From Candidatus Nitrosothermus koennekei (GTDB lineage: Archaea > Thermoproteota > Nitrososphaeria > Nitrososphaerales > Nitrosocaldaceae): 64,000 nucleotides of DNA. The notes under the pieces are model-generated. The model was not told the DNA's origin and did not search any database. It saw only the letters and a list, made by a program, of their open reading frames with translations. The translations under genes were made by a program, and so were the position numbers. This document shows positions 1 through 8,609 of the stretch, one piece after another. The stretch lies in NCBI GenBank assembly GCA_013538715.1, contig JACAFH010000001.1, positions 62,001 to 126,000 on the forward strand, read 5' to 3'. Positions within the stretch are counted from its first letter, which is position 1; every line of letters starts with the position of its first letter.

Positions 1-1
1 T

Positions 2-472
2 AAAGGATTGTCATTGATATACTCAAAGGTTGGAGAAGCAAATGTACTTAGAGTTATGTTAGAGAATGATATAAAGGTTGGAGGTGAAGGTAGTAGTGGA
101 GGAGTTATATACGCTCCATTTAATATGTGTAGAGATGGATTGTTAGCAAGTATGATTATCTCTAGCATGATTAATAGTAAAGAGTATGAAGAGTGTTTAA
201 ATACAAAATATACTACAATAAGGACAAAATTTAATATTCAAAGTGAGATACATGACAAGGTTATAGGTGCTATAGAGACTAAACTTGAGCATGATTCATA
301 TGAGATCTCTAGACTTGATGGAATTAAAGGTTTCATAGATGATAATACATGGATATTAGTTAGAAGATCAAATACCGAGGATATAATAAGACTCTCCATA
401 GAATCTGATAATAAAACAAATGCTAATAAATTATTAAAAGATTATGAGAATTTAATCGAGTCTACACATTAG
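2..472 (+). CDS. Phosphohexomutase (phosphoglucomutase/phosphomannomutase), C-terminal part
   Basis: C-terminal part of an alpha-D-phosphohexomutase, which interconverts hexose or hexosamine 1- and 6-phosphates for nucleotide-sugar synthesis. The reading frame is open to the window edge, so the N-terminal catalytic domains lie outside. Visible are the sugar-binding loop of domain 3 (GGEGSSGGVI, then CRDGLLA, matching the family GEqSGH...RDG pattern) and the phosphate-binding loop of domain 4 (ILVRRSNTEDIIRLSIES, matching RPSgTEPkiR). In the latter loop Pro-Ser-Gly is replaced by Arg-Ser-Asn. Substrate specificity cannot be decided from this part. It is followed by tRNA-Asp on the same strand. 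Confidence 0.85.
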   Translation, partial: KGLSLIYSKVGEANVLRVMLENDIKVGGEGSSGGVIYAPFNMCRDGLLASMIISSMINSKEYEECLNTKYTTIRTKFNIQSEIHDKVIGAIETKLEHDSYEISRLDGIKGFIDDNTWILVRRSNTEDIIRLSIESDNKTNANKLLKDYENLIESTH

Positions 473-596
473 TATTACAATCTAGCATATGATGTTTTGC
501 GATAAGAGATATATATTACTAACAGTAAGATTATTATTGTTTAATCTCTTAATGATAAGTAAAAATTTTAAGAGGGATTATAGGAGTCTATTATAA

Positions 597-671
597 GCCC
601 TGGTAGTATAGCCTGGCCTAGTATGCGGGCCTGTCACGCCTGCGGCCCGGGTTCAAATCCCGGCCAGGGCG
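597..671 (+). tRNA. tRNA-Asp (GTC)
   Basis: A complete cloverleaf can be drawn. The acceptor stem GCCCTGG pairs with CCAGGGC (664-670). The anticodon stem CGGGC/GCCTG, with one G-T pair, encloses loop CTGTCAC with anticodon GTC. The T arm is CCGGG-TTCAAAT-CCCGG. The discriminator base is G, as expected for Asp, and CCA is not encoded. No intron is present. A transposase remnant starts 50 bases downstream; no duplicated tRNA 3' end was seen there, so an integration-site role is not supported. Confidence 0.95.
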
Positions 672-720
672 CTATTATATATTGATATGAGCATGTATAA
701 TTACAGCCATATAACATAGT

Positions 721-1064
721 ATGGTCAAGGCGTATAATGAATATGACTATGCTCTAGCCTCTAGGTTCGTTAATGCATTAAGGCTAGCATGTATAGGAGA
801 GGCTAAGGTTAAGGACTATGCACAGTTCACCTATATGATAATGTGGATTATGCATGGAGGAGTATTACCCCTCCTCTATCACTCACCAGAAGGCAGGGGC
901 AAATACAAAGAAGGTAAGTACATAAAACAGTAGCAGAACTAACAAGAGATGATGTAGATAGGATAGCAGAATCGGTATTTTCATTAATCAAACAAATCTT
1001 TGGAGAGTGTGTTAAGGCTGTGAAATGGAAGAGAATGGTTAAGGAACTGATGCTGAAGGCATAA
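721..1064 (+). pseudogene. Decayed transposase (IS5-like 3' end)
   Basis: Two pieces in different frames. The first (721-933) starts with ATG and gives 70 residues ending in a stop; I do not recognise it. The second (918-1064, another frame) reads RIAESVFSLIKQIFGE followed by VKWKRMVKELMLKA. This is the typical C-terminal segment of archaeal IS5/IS4-type DDE transposases, where the Glu of the ES-F-S motif is the last catalytic residue. The rest of the transposase is missing and the frame is broken, so this is a dead remnant. Assigning the first piece to the same gene is uncertain. Confidence 0.6.
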
Positions 1065-1388
1065 TATACAACATATCAATGAATAAGGGGATATATGGAT
1101 AATTTGTATAGTATGGTAATTATTCGACATAGTAGATATTATAACTGCTTCACATGAGAAATTATAACATCGATTCTATATGATAAAGAGTGATAGATTA
1201 ATGCTAGATATCTATTTTTAACCGATCTTCCTCTTTTGCTATATAAGTCAATATTATTACGTAAGTCTAACGATTTGTCATCATCAACCTATCAAACGAT
1301 GATATAATACAACTGGTTATAACTGTAATATGTATAGATAAGATATTACATACTAATAAATATATACATATTACTATATAATAGAGAT
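1065..1388. other. Intergenic region, no gene seen
   Basis: About 320 bases of AT-rich sequence between the transposase remnant and the beta-helix protein gene. No open frame, RNA fold or repeat of note was found. The last 60 bases are strongly AT-rich (several TATA-like stretches) and presumably hold the promoter of the following gene. Confidence 0.5.
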
Positions 1389-2429
1389 ATGTTACTAAAT
1401 ATATCTAATAAAAAGAAGATAACTTATAGTATAACCCTAATAATAATTCTTACTCTACCACAATCACTAAGTATATCTCAGGATGTAACATATTATGTCT
1501 CGCCTAATGGTAATGATAATAACGATGGGTTAAGTATGTTTACGCCTTTCAAAACAATCATGAAAGCATTGAAGCTTGCTAATCCAGGAACTAAAATAAT
1601 ACTTTTGGATGGTATATACAGAGAAGATATAGATAGTGTTAGAAGTGGGACAGTTGACAAACCTATAATAATAGAAGGTAGTAGAAATGCTATACTTAAA
1701 GGCAAAAGCGATAATAAAATTATAGAGTTAAGGCATGATTATATAATATTAGATGGATTTACTATAGATGGTCACTCTAAGAAAAATGGAGTTGATTATT
1801 ATAAGAGTAAACTCATATGGATTGAAGCAAATAATATAAAGATCGTGAATATGATGCTTAAAAACGCAAACGATGAATGTATAAGACTAAAGTTTGCAAG
1901 CTATAATGAATTATCATACAACACAATTACTAATTGTGGTGTTAATGATTTTAAGCTAAATGGTGGAGGAAAGAACGGTGAACACATATACATAGGAACA
2001 GCAAGAGAACAGCTAAAGACTGATGCATTAGATACTTCTAGTAATAATTGGGTACATCATAATGTCTTTGTAAGTGGAGGTGAGTGTGTAGATATTAAAG
2101 AAGGTTCAACGAATAATATAGTAGAGTATAATACATGTTCTAAAATGCTTGATGCTGATACAGGCGCTATTAATATTAGGGGTAATAACAACATCATTAG
2201 ATATAATGAGATAAATGATAATAAAGGAGCAGGAATAAGAGTAGGAGGAGATACTACTAATGATGGATTATATAATGAGATTTATGAAAATAAGATATAT
2301 AATAATAAAGTAGGAATAAAACTTATGAACCATCCACAAAGTATGGTATGCGGTAATATCATAAGAAATGTAGAGAAAGTTGTTAGTGGAACTTATAAAG
2401 ATAATTATGATCCAATAATGCCATGTTAA
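1389..2429 (+). CDS. Secreted right-handed parallel beta-helix protein
   Basis: 346 residues with a typical Sec signal: a Lys-rich N-terminus (NKKK) and a hydrophobic core, ending near residue 30. The mature start YYVSPNGNDNNDG...PFKTIMKAL...PGTKIILLDGIY matches the opening turns of secreted pectate-lyase-like and DUF1565 beta-helix proteins. Later come many short NN-I/V turns (ANNIKIVNM, SNNWVHHNVF, NNIVEYNT, NNIIRYNEI, YNEIYENKIYNN), as expected for the coils of a parallel beta-helix, roughly residues 110-330. It could be a polysaccharide lyase, a NosD-like periplasmic protein or a surface adhesin. No membrane anchor is visible. The gene sits in an accessory-looking stretch next to transposase debris, so acquisition by transfer is plausible but not shown. 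Confidence 0.75.
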   Translation: MLLNISNKKKITYSITLIIILTLPQSLSISQDVTYYVSPNGNDNNDGLSMFTPFKTIMKALKLANPGTKIILLDGIYREDIDSVRSGTVDKPIIIEGSRNAILKGKSDNKIIELRHDYIILDGFTIDGHSKKNGVDYYKSKLIWIEANNIKIVNMMLKNANDECIRLKFASYNELSYNTITNCGVNDFKLNGGGKNGEHIYIGTAREQLKTDALDTSSNNWVHHNVFVSGGECVDIKEGSTNNIVEYNTCSKMLDADTGAINIRGNNNIIRYNEINDNKGAGIRVGGDTTNDGLYNEIYENKIYNNKVGIKLMNHPQSMVCGNIIRNVEKVVSGTYKDNYDPIMPC

Positions 2430-2512
2430 AAGGTTATCAATCTACATAAACAATTCGGTATTATATCTATTAACGAACGTTTTAACATTATTCACATATG
2501 AAAGTAAATATA

Positions 2513-3535
2513 TTAAAGCCAATGAGGTATATTAAATACTTTATCTATCTCCAATTCTTTTCCATCAAGAAGATCTAGTAATGCATATGCTTGAGGTATA
2601 GATAATACCGGTTTTTTAAATGGATTATCAATAGATATTCTGGGGCATGCTATCTGTATGAATGCATCCATATCAAATAATTGTAATCTATCTTCTGTAA
2701 TGTTTGTTAATGCTATCAATCTTACAATTTTTTCATGTTCCTCTAGTCTCTTCTTTATTGTTGCTACTCTATTAAGCATCAGCTGTCCTTCTTTCAATCC
2801 TACAACTATACCAAATCTTTTAGCATCAACCGCTTTATAGATGGATAGTATACTTCTCTTCTTTAAAGTGTTAGCAAATGTATTTACCTCTTTTACTTCA
2901 TTAAAATATGGATCAAGCATAAATGTTGGTTTATTAGTAACCATTGCTACTCCTGCTGCATGAAACATACTTTGACCTAGAAATATATAAGCATCAACAT
3001 CAGAATTGTATACAGGGTAGAATTCACATCCAAATACTTGTGCGTCATTTAACTGCCCTTTACCTTTACCTATAATTACATTAAATCTCTTACTTAATAT
3101 ACTTCTTACATTATTTATCTCCATTAAGTGCTGGCTATCAGTAACTAATCCTATATTCTTATAATTACTAAGTATGTCAAAACATTTAACAACTACACTA
3201 TCAAACTTTATATCATCAAATGCATTTATCATAACTACTTTGCCATTAAACATCTCCTTCATAGATATTGTATGCGCTACGTGGAATAGTATATCAGCAT
3301 TAACCATTTCGGCAGCATGTAGATTTATATCACATGAGCCATAGCAAGTATCACCGATAATATAAACTTCTATTCCGAATTTGTCCATTATCTTATCAGC
3401 AACCTTCTCTATCTCTCTAAATAATCCTTCTGGACCATTTATTGCTACTCTTCTTGGTTTCCTCTCTTTTATAATATTAAAGATTGTATCTTCATCTATT
3501 TTGATCATACAATTATAACACCCCAGAGATCTCAT
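2513..3535 (-). CDS. dph2: 2-(3-amino-3-carboxypropyl)histidine synthase (Dph2)
   Basis: A radical enzyme that transfers a 3-amino-3-carboxypropyl group from S-adenosylmethionine to a histidine of elongation factor 2, the first step of diphthamide synthesis. 340 residues, the usual archaeal length. Three separated cysteine positions suit the non-classical [4Fe-4S] cluster: Cys64 or Cys68 (DTCYGSCD), Cys170 (VFGCEFYP) and Cys297 (IACPRISID). The N-terminal segment VAINGPEGLF is also typical. Translation may start at Met1 or at Met10 (MIKIDED); the first nine residues hold two extra cysteines and are doubtful. It is a single gene facing leftward. Confidence 0.9.
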   Translation of the reverse strand: MRSLGCYNCMIKIDEDTIFNIIKERKPRRVAINGPEGLFREIEKVADKIMDKFGIEVYIIGDTCYGSCDINLHAAEMVNADILFHVAHTISMKEMFNGKVVMINAFDDIKFDSVVVKCFDILSNYKNIGLVTDSQHLMEINNVRSILSKRFNVIIGKGKGQLNDAQVFGCEFYPVYNSDVDAYIFLGQSMFHAAGVAMVTNKPTFMLDPYFNEVKEVNTFANTLKKRSILSIYKAVDAKRFGIVVGLKEGQLMLNRVATIKKRLEEHEKIVRLIALTNITEDRLQLFDMDAFIQIACPRISIDNPFKKPVLSIPQAYALLDLLDGKELEIDKVFNIPHWL

Positions 3536-3652
3536 ATAATTCTATACAAATTGTTTGAGATTAATGTAATGGTTCATCATAAACTAACATACTGATTAGA
3601 TCAAAATATGATAATATATTTGATCTTGATATAATAAAAATAATATAGAGAA

Positions 3653-4258
3653 ATGAAGTTAGAAGATTATATGAGAGTGTTAGTATTTTCTGATCTACAT
3701 GGAGACGAATCGCTTATAAAAAAGGTTAAGGAGTTAAGTAATAGTGCTGATATATCTATATGTTGTGGAGATATAACTCCTATCCGTGGTAATACAAGAG
3801 AAATAGCAAAAAAGATAGGAAGATTAGGCATAGAATTATTTATAGTACCAGGTAACTTTGAACTACCTAAAGAATTAGATTCCATATGCGAGGAATATGA
3901 ATGGCATAATATACATGGTAAAAGTGTCAAGATAGATAGATTAACAATAGGAGGTTGTGGAGGAGCTATCAAAGGTCCTTATAATACTCCATATGAAATG
4001 AACGAGCAAGAGATGAACAGCATACTTGAACATCTTACTAAGTTAGATATATTAGTAACTCATTCACCTCCTAAAGGTGCAACAGATAATGTTAGTAATC
4101 TCAACATAGGTTCATATTCAATAAGAAGATTTATTCAAGAAATGAATCCAACAATAAATTTATGTGGGCATGTTCATGAGAATGGAGGAAACGAAACGCT
4201 TATCTATAATACAAGGGTTATAAATATAGCAAGGCAGGTTAAGATTATAGATTTATAG
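3653..4258 (+). CDS. Calcineurin-like metallophosphoesterase
   Basis: About 200 residues with the full metallophosphoesterase set in order: SDLHGD near residue 13, CGDI near 38, PGNFE near 67 (the GN-H/E loop with Glu in place of His), THSPPKG near 136 and CGHVHENGG near 172. The family hydrolyses phosphomono- or phosphodiesters with two metal ions; the substrate here cannot be told. The internal ATG at 3671 (MRVLVFSDLH) matches where many family members start, so the first six residues may not be translated. Not in an obvious operon. Confidence 0.85.
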   Translation: MKLEDYMRVLVFSDLHGDESLIKKVKELSNSADISICCGDITPIRGNTREIAKKIGRLGIELFIVPGNFELPKELDSICEEYEWHNIHGKSVKIDRLTIGGCGGAIKGPYNTPYEMNEQEMNSILEHLTKLDILVTHSPPKGATDNVSNLNIGSYSIRRFIQEMNPTINLCGHVHENGGNETLIYNTRVINIARQVKIIDL

Positions 4259-4497
4259 TAAGTCTATAGACTTGAATCAATTAATAAGACTATTATTATT
4301 TCTAATAACTAAAAGAAGTAGATTATTTTACAAACTGGTAGTAATAATGAATATTAATAATGTATTCATAAATATCAATACGATTAATCATAAGATACTA
4401 ATGATAGTTAGCTATGATAAATGTGTATAATATAAACAATAATAGCTAAAATAATTATTTATTGTAGATAACTCTATATGTAAGATAAAGTGAAATC

Positions 4498-5345
4498 ATG
4501 AAATTAAGTGTTATAGCATTTGCATTAATTATTATAATTCTTACAAGCAGTGTGTCTAGCCAAGAAGACTAAAGGTTACTGGAGAAATATCAAAAATGCC
4601 AATAAAAGTTGCATCATATATAGCTCTAACAACATATTCTAATATCCATAACACTGCTATACAACTTCAATCACTAATGTTACTAATTCCATATTAGCTA
4701 TTGATGGAATCAATTATAATAATACATCAATAAAACTTGGTTATACTCTATTGAACCTAGATATGATTATAATATGGCTATTAAATTAGATTTTTTCAAT
4801 ATACTCATCAATACAAATCAATGTAGTATAAATGAATCTCTTTGTAGTAAAGAATTCAACAGATGCTGGTTTTAAGATTTAGTACTATAGAAGAAGCATA
4901 AAGTATGGATACTTATAACACGGCTATAAATATTGTAATAAATACAATGCAAGATATATGTGAGAATAACAAGTTATCAGAAAGAATTGCTTAAAGCAAT
5001 GGCATTTCTATTGATAACCTTTAACCATATGTAAGCATAAATCTATCATATTATGAACTCATATAGCATGTTCTATATTTACTAGATATGCACAATTAGT
5101 AATAACCGATGCAAACTTATCTAGTAGATACTATAATTCATGCACTTATTCTAGATGTAGAGAGTTTAACACCTGCAATATCTGATGAGGAGATAGATAA
5201 TGCAAGAAGAGAATTATATAAACAGACCATATATAATGCAAGAAGCAGAGGAGATAGCATCATAAGAATCTTGAATTAGAGATAAAGAGCATAGTCATAT
5301 TCTATAAAACGATAAATGATATCATACAAAATGAGTTTTATTTAA
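4498..5345 (+). pseudogene. Decayed secreted protein, possibly SIMPL/DUF541 domain
   Basis: The first 24 codons give a clean signal peptide (MKLSVIAFALIIIILTSSVS) and then a stop at 4570. A frame change continues with VTGEISKMPIKVASYIALTT, which resembles the start of SIMPL (DUF541) domains (VtGeg-v-P-a-v-l). Further pieces in other frames include IDGINYNNTSIKLGYTL and, near 5185-5260, ISDEEIDNARRELYKQTIYN followed by ARSRGDSI. The last is like the SDE...r-eL...Ai-nAr-kA helix of that family. Many stops interrupt every frame, so the gene is dead unless the assembly is wrong. The order of the pieces supports one ancestral gene; the family assignment is tentative. Confidence 0.45.
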
Positions 5346-5409
5346 TCAACTATATTATGGTTTAACTATAAATGTATCATAGATGTAGAATTTATAGCAG
5401 AATAATAAA

Positions 5410-5808
5410 TTAAAGGTTATGAGGCTCACAAAGCTCCATCAATACACCATGTAACGATTTTGGATGTATGAACGTTATTTTTCTTCCATAGCTACCTTCT
5501 CTGACTCCACCAATTATTTTTATGTTATTATTAATAGCGTCCTTAAGATCCTGTTCAAATTGATTAGTATTTATTGCTATATGATGTATTCCTTCACCTT
5601 TCTCTTTAAGAAACTTACTTATTGGACTATCATCACTTAATGGCTCTAACAACTCTATTCTACTATTCTCTAACTCAAGCATAGCAACTTTAACCTTTTC
5701 ATTAGTTACATTCATAATCTCCTTATTCTTAACTTTCAAAACCTTCTCGAACGTCTTTAAAGATTCATCAACGTTATTTACTGCTATAGCGATGTGATCT
5801 ATTTGCAT
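5410..5808 (-). CDS. mce: Methylmalonyl-CoA epimerase
   Basis: 132 residues, the standard epimerase length, of the vicinal oxygen chelate fold. It interconverts (S)- and (R)-methylmalonyl-CoA between propionyl-CoA carboxylation and the mutase. Metal ligands are visible: His4 (QIDHIAIAV), the Glu-containing strand RIELLEP, His in GIHHIAI and Glu in GVLMELCEP. In Nitrososphaerota this step belongs to the 3-hydroxypropionate/4-hydroxybutyrate cycle of carbon fixation. The mutase subunits are not adjacent here. The next gene, tfb, is on the same strand about 30 bases upstream but probably has its own promoter. Confidence 0.92.
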   Translation of the reverse strand: MQIDHIAIAVNNVDESLKTFEKVLKVKNKEIMNVTNEKVKVAMLELENSRIELLEPLSDDSPISKFLKEKGEGIHHIAINTNQFEQDLKDAINNNIKIIGGVREGSYGRKITFIHPKSLHGVLMELCEPHNL

Positions 5809-5838
5809 ATAAAAAGATATACGAGTGTATTATAAAAA

Positions 5839-6771
5839 TTAATCTCCGAATATATCTTTGTAGAGATTCTTAAGCTCTTTTGCTCTATTCCTAATTGTTA
5901 CTTCAGTAACACCAGCAGCATCTGCTAAGCGCTTCTGAACTACATATTCCTTATTTTTTGTAGAGATAAGATATAAAACTGCACCAGCCAAACCCATAGG
6001 ATCCTTACCAGCAGAACCTCCTCTCTTCTTTATATCTGCTAATATACTCATTGCCTCTCTTTTAGTTTTCTCGCTAAGATTTAATGTAGATGCTATCTTT
6101 GTTACTAGGAGAGAAGGATCTTGTATTGGAATCTTTAAATCAAGCTCAGTAAGAAGTAACCTATAGGCTCTAGATAATGCCTTTAATGTTATATTTGCTG
6201 CAAATGCTATATCTTTCATATTTCTTTGTATAGAAAACTCTCTGCAAGCTACATAGATAGAGGCTGCGACTAGAGATATCGTAGTTCTTCCTCTAGCAAG
6301 CTTCATCGATTGAGCCTTTCTATACACATAGGCTGCTTTCTCTGCAACCGTATCTGGGATATTAAGCTTATGTTTAAGATTATCTAGATAGTTTAATGCT
6401 ATTACTAGATTTCTACTTCTGGGTGTTGCAGATTGAGTTCTTACATCCCACATCCTTAATCTCTCCATCATCTCACTAATTACTGGAGCTGTAGATACTC
6501 CTGCTGCGTCCTTATCAATCTTTGCTATAGTAGTTGATAAACCCATATCATGTCTTAGTAACGTACTTGGAGCACCAGCTTGTGTCCTATCTTCAAACTC
6601 TTCTTTGTTAAACGCCCTTGTCTTTTGCGATATCTCTACCTTTTCTGCAATTATTGCTCCACAATTGCTACAGATAATCTCACCAGTTGCAAAATCTGTA
6701 ACTAATTTGGTGCTTGAACATACTTTACACTTTATATCAGATGTTTCATTTGATAACATACTCTCACCCAT
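5839..6771 (-). CDS. tfb: Transcription initiation factor IIB (TFB)
   Basis: General transcription factor that binds the BRE and TBP and recruits RNA polymerase. The N-terminal zinc ribbon has KCKVCSS and ICSNCG (two C-X2-C pairs), then the B-finger/linker (FNKEEFEDRTQAGAPST) and two cyclin-fold repeats: the first about residues 110-200 with CREF, the second about 210-310, ending in the recognition helix VTEVTIRNRAKEL. The open frame extends 20 codons further upstream, but a TATA-like box near 6786-6800 implies transcription starts close to the ATG at 6771. The ATG at 6759, preceded by GGGTGAGAGT, is the other candidate. Confidence 0.95.
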   Translation of the reverse strand: MGESMLSNETSDIKCKVCSSTKLVTDFATGEIICSNCGAIIAEKVEISQKTRAFNKEEFEDRTQAGAPSTLLRHDMGLSTTIAKIDKDAAGVSTAPVISEMMERLRMWDVRTQSATPRSRNLVIALNYLDNLKHKLNIPDTVAEKAAYVYRKAQSMKLARGRTTISLVAASIYVACREFSIQRNMKDIAFAANITLKALSRAYRLLLTELDLKIPIQDPSLLVTKIASTLNLSEKTKREAMSILADIKKRGGSAGKDPMGLAGAVLYLISTKNKEYVVQKRLADAAGVTEVTIRNRAKELKNLYKDIFGD

Positions 6772-6776
6772 ATATT

Positions 6777-6799
6777 TATATTTGGGTAAATCAAATATA
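6777..6799 (-). promoter_or_regulatory. tfb promoter with palindrome
   Basis: Just upstream of tfb lies a perfect inverted repeat, TATATTTG (6777-6784) and CAAATATA (6792-6799), separated by seven bases. It overlaps the presumed TATA element and the start of transcription, a place where a dimeric regulator would block TBP. The arms are AT-rich and a palindrome of this length can arise by chance in such sequence, so the operator role is a guess. Confidence 0.35.
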
Positions 6800-6919
6800 T
6801 AAATATTTCTTGTATATAAAATAATTAGCAAATATATACTCCATCTACATTACAAATTTATATTTTTATAGATATTAAATGATATATATCAATAACCAAT
6901 TCTATAAATTTAAAATTAG

Positions 6920-6982
6920 TTATAAATAAAATAATTGTGGTATTAGCGTGAATATGCCCAACCACTCCAAGCTAACACCAAT
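6920..6982 (-). ncRNA. Candidate small hairpin RNA between tfb and thiC
   Basis: In an otherwise very AT-rich intergenic region there is a roughly 45-base island near 47% GC. Read on the minus strand it forms a 10-bp stem, TGGTGTTAGC (6980-6971) with GCTAATACCA (6947-6938), closing a 23-base loop. One pair is G-U on the minus strand but an A-C mismatch on the plus strand, which favours a minus-strand transcript. A TATA box TTTTATATATAG (7011-7000 reading minus) lies about 26 bases before 6980, and the stem is followed by T-rich sequence (ATTATTTTATTTAT). The island can also be read as a 14-codon ORF (6987-6943), but its ATG lies upstream of the predicted transcription start. It matches no RNA family I know; a TPP riboswitch was considered and rejected. 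Confidence 0.4.
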
Positions 6983-7190
6983 GCCATATACAATTATACT
7001 ATATATAAAATTTATGTAATGTTTATATATTCAACAGATATTTATATACTTATAATATATAAGTATAATATAAATAAAGAATTTACACATTTTCCTCTTA
7101 TAATTTAATATATATTCTCATATTAGTGTACTAATATTTAGTATAACCATATCTGTTATCTAATATAAATAATTTACTTTCATAAAACAA

Positions 7191-7204
7191 GCCTTTATAT
7201 CTTA
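7191..7204 (+). promoter_or_regulatory. thiC TATA box
   Basis: CCTTTATATCTTATT lies about 30 bases before the thiC ATG at 7226, which predicts a leaderless or nearly leaderless transcript. A long riboswitch leader for thiC is therefore unlikely. Confidence 0.5.
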
Positions 7205-7225
7205 TTAAGCATAAGTAATATAAGA

Positions 7226-8521
7226 ATGGGTACACAAGTTACTTCTGCAAAAAGAGGAGTAATAACAGATGAAATGAGAAAGGTTGCAAAAGACGAGGGA
7301 TTAGAAGCGGAGTTCATAATGAAAGGTGTAGCAAAAGGTAGTATAATAATACCTAAGAATGTAGCAAGAAAACAAGATATAAAGATTGTAGGTATTGGAA
7401 AGGATTTAAGAACCAAGGTTAATGTGAATATTGGTACTTCAACTCTTAAAATCAATCTTGATGAGGAGATAGAGAAAGCTAGAATAGCAGTAAAATATGG
7501 TGCAGATACAATCATGGATCTGAGTGATGGAGGAGATCTACAACTAATTAGAAGAAGATTAATGGAAGAGGCATTAATACAATTTGGTTACGTTCCAGTG
7601 TATCAAGCATATAATAACGCTGTAACTAAGCATAAGAATCCTCTAGAAATGAGCGAGGATGATTTCCTTAATGCATTTGAGAGTGCTGTTAAAGATGGAG
7701 TAGACTATACTACTATTCATAGTGGAGTAACTAAGGAGCTAGGAGAAAGAATATTAAAAGTAGAAAGATATGGAGGTATAGTTAGTAAAGGAGGAACTAT
7801 AACTGTAGCATGGATGCTTAAGCATGGAAAAGAGAATCCATATTATAAGCACTTTGATTACTTATGTGAGATTGCTAAAGAATATGATGTAACATTTAGT
7901 CTTGGAGATGCTCTTAGACCTGGTTCCATATTAGATTCACATGATGAATTACAGATAGCAGAGATGGTTAACGTAGCAAGGTTAGTAAAGATAGCAAGAG
8001 AGTATGATGTACAAGTAATGATAGAAGGGCCTGGACATGTACCTTTAAACGAGGTTAGTGCTAATGTTAGATTAGCTAAATCCATGTTTGGAGATATACC
8101 TTACTATGTTCTAGGTCCATTGGTTACAGACGTTGCTGCTGGCTATGATCATATAGCAAGTGCTATAGGTGCTTCTATTGCAGCTAGTGAGGGTGTAGAT
8201 CTATTATGCTATTTAACTCCATCTGAACATTTAGCATTACCAACTGTTGAAGATGTTAAAGAAGGTTTGATTGCATATAGAATAGCAGCTCATGCTGGTG
8301 ATTTAGTAAAGATTAGAGAACGGGCAATAAAATGGGATATTTCTATAACTGAAGCAAGGAGACGATTAGATTGGAAGAAGCAGATCTCTCTAACAATAGA
8401 TCCAGAAAAGGCTGAAGCTATACATGCAAGAGAAGGTCAGATAAATAGTAATAACGTTCCATGTACAATGTGTGGTTCTGCATGTGTATACATAATGCTT
8501 CCTGAGCAAAGAAAATATTAA
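7226..8521 (+). CDS. thiC: Phosphomethylpyrimidine synthase (ThiC)
   Basis: Radical SAM-like enzyme that turns aminoimidazole ribotide into hydroxymethylpyrimidine phosphate for thiamine synthesis. 431 residues, the short archaeal/thermophile form lacking the long N-terminal extension of plant and many bacterial enzymes. Conserved segments include ADTIMDLSDGG, TIHSGV, SLGDALRPGS, VMIEGPGHVPLNEV, LGPLVTDVAAGYDHI and CYLTPSEHL. The C-terminal cluster motif is CTMCGSAC (Cys413, 416, 420), a CX2CX3C spacing rather than the bacterial CX2CX4C. A second thiamine gene, thiL, is at 27659. Regulation is not obvious from the leader. Confidence 0.96.
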   Translation: MGTQVTSAKRGVITDEMRKVAKDEGLEAEFIMKGVAKGSIIIPKNVARKQDIKIVGIGKDLRTKVNVNIGTSTLKINLDEEIEKARIAVKYGADTIMDLSDGGDLQLIRRRLMEEALIQFGYVPVYQAYNNAVTKHKNPLEMSEDDFLNAFESAVKDGVDYTTIHSGVTKELGERILKVERYGGIVSKGGTITVAWMLKHGKENPYYKHFDYLCEIAKEYDVTFSLGDALRPGSILDSHDELQIAEMVNVARLVKIAREYDVQVMIEGPGHVPLNEVSANVRLAKSMFGDIPYYVLGPLVTDVAAGYDHIASAIGASIAASEGVDLLCYLTPSEHLALPTVEDVKEGLIAYRIAAHAGDLVKIRERAIKWDISITEARRRLDWKKQISLTIDPEKAEAIHAREGQINSNNVPCTMCGSACVYIMLPEQRKY

Positions 8522-8528
8522 TACCCTC

Positions 8529-8546
8529 ATCTAGATGTGCCTAGAT
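8529..8546 (+). terminator. Possible hairpin after thiC
   Basis: ATCTAG and CTAGAT form a perfect 6-bp stem around a 6-base loop just after the thiC stop, followed by TATTAAG. Archaeal termination usually needs only a T-run, which is weak here, so this is a low-confidence call. Confidence 0.25.
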
Positions 8547-8609
8547 TATTAAGAACGAAAGGAGTTATAAACAGAAACTTTTTAATTTTACTTAAAGATA
8601 GGTTAGTAT

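Noticed and set aside
597-1064. tRNA-Asp as attachment site of an integrated element
   Set aside because: No second copy of the tRNA 3' end and no tyrosine recombinase gene in the window.
6943-6987. 14-codon Trp-rich ORF (MALVLAWSGWAYSR) on the minus strand
   Set aside because: Its ATG lies before the transcription start predicted from the TATA box; the hairpin explains the GC island better. Kept only as an alternative to the RNA.
6940-7225. TPP riboswitch in the thiC leader
   Set aside because: No CUGAGA or ACC-type conserved cores are present, and the TATA box 30 bases before the ATG leaves no room for a leader.
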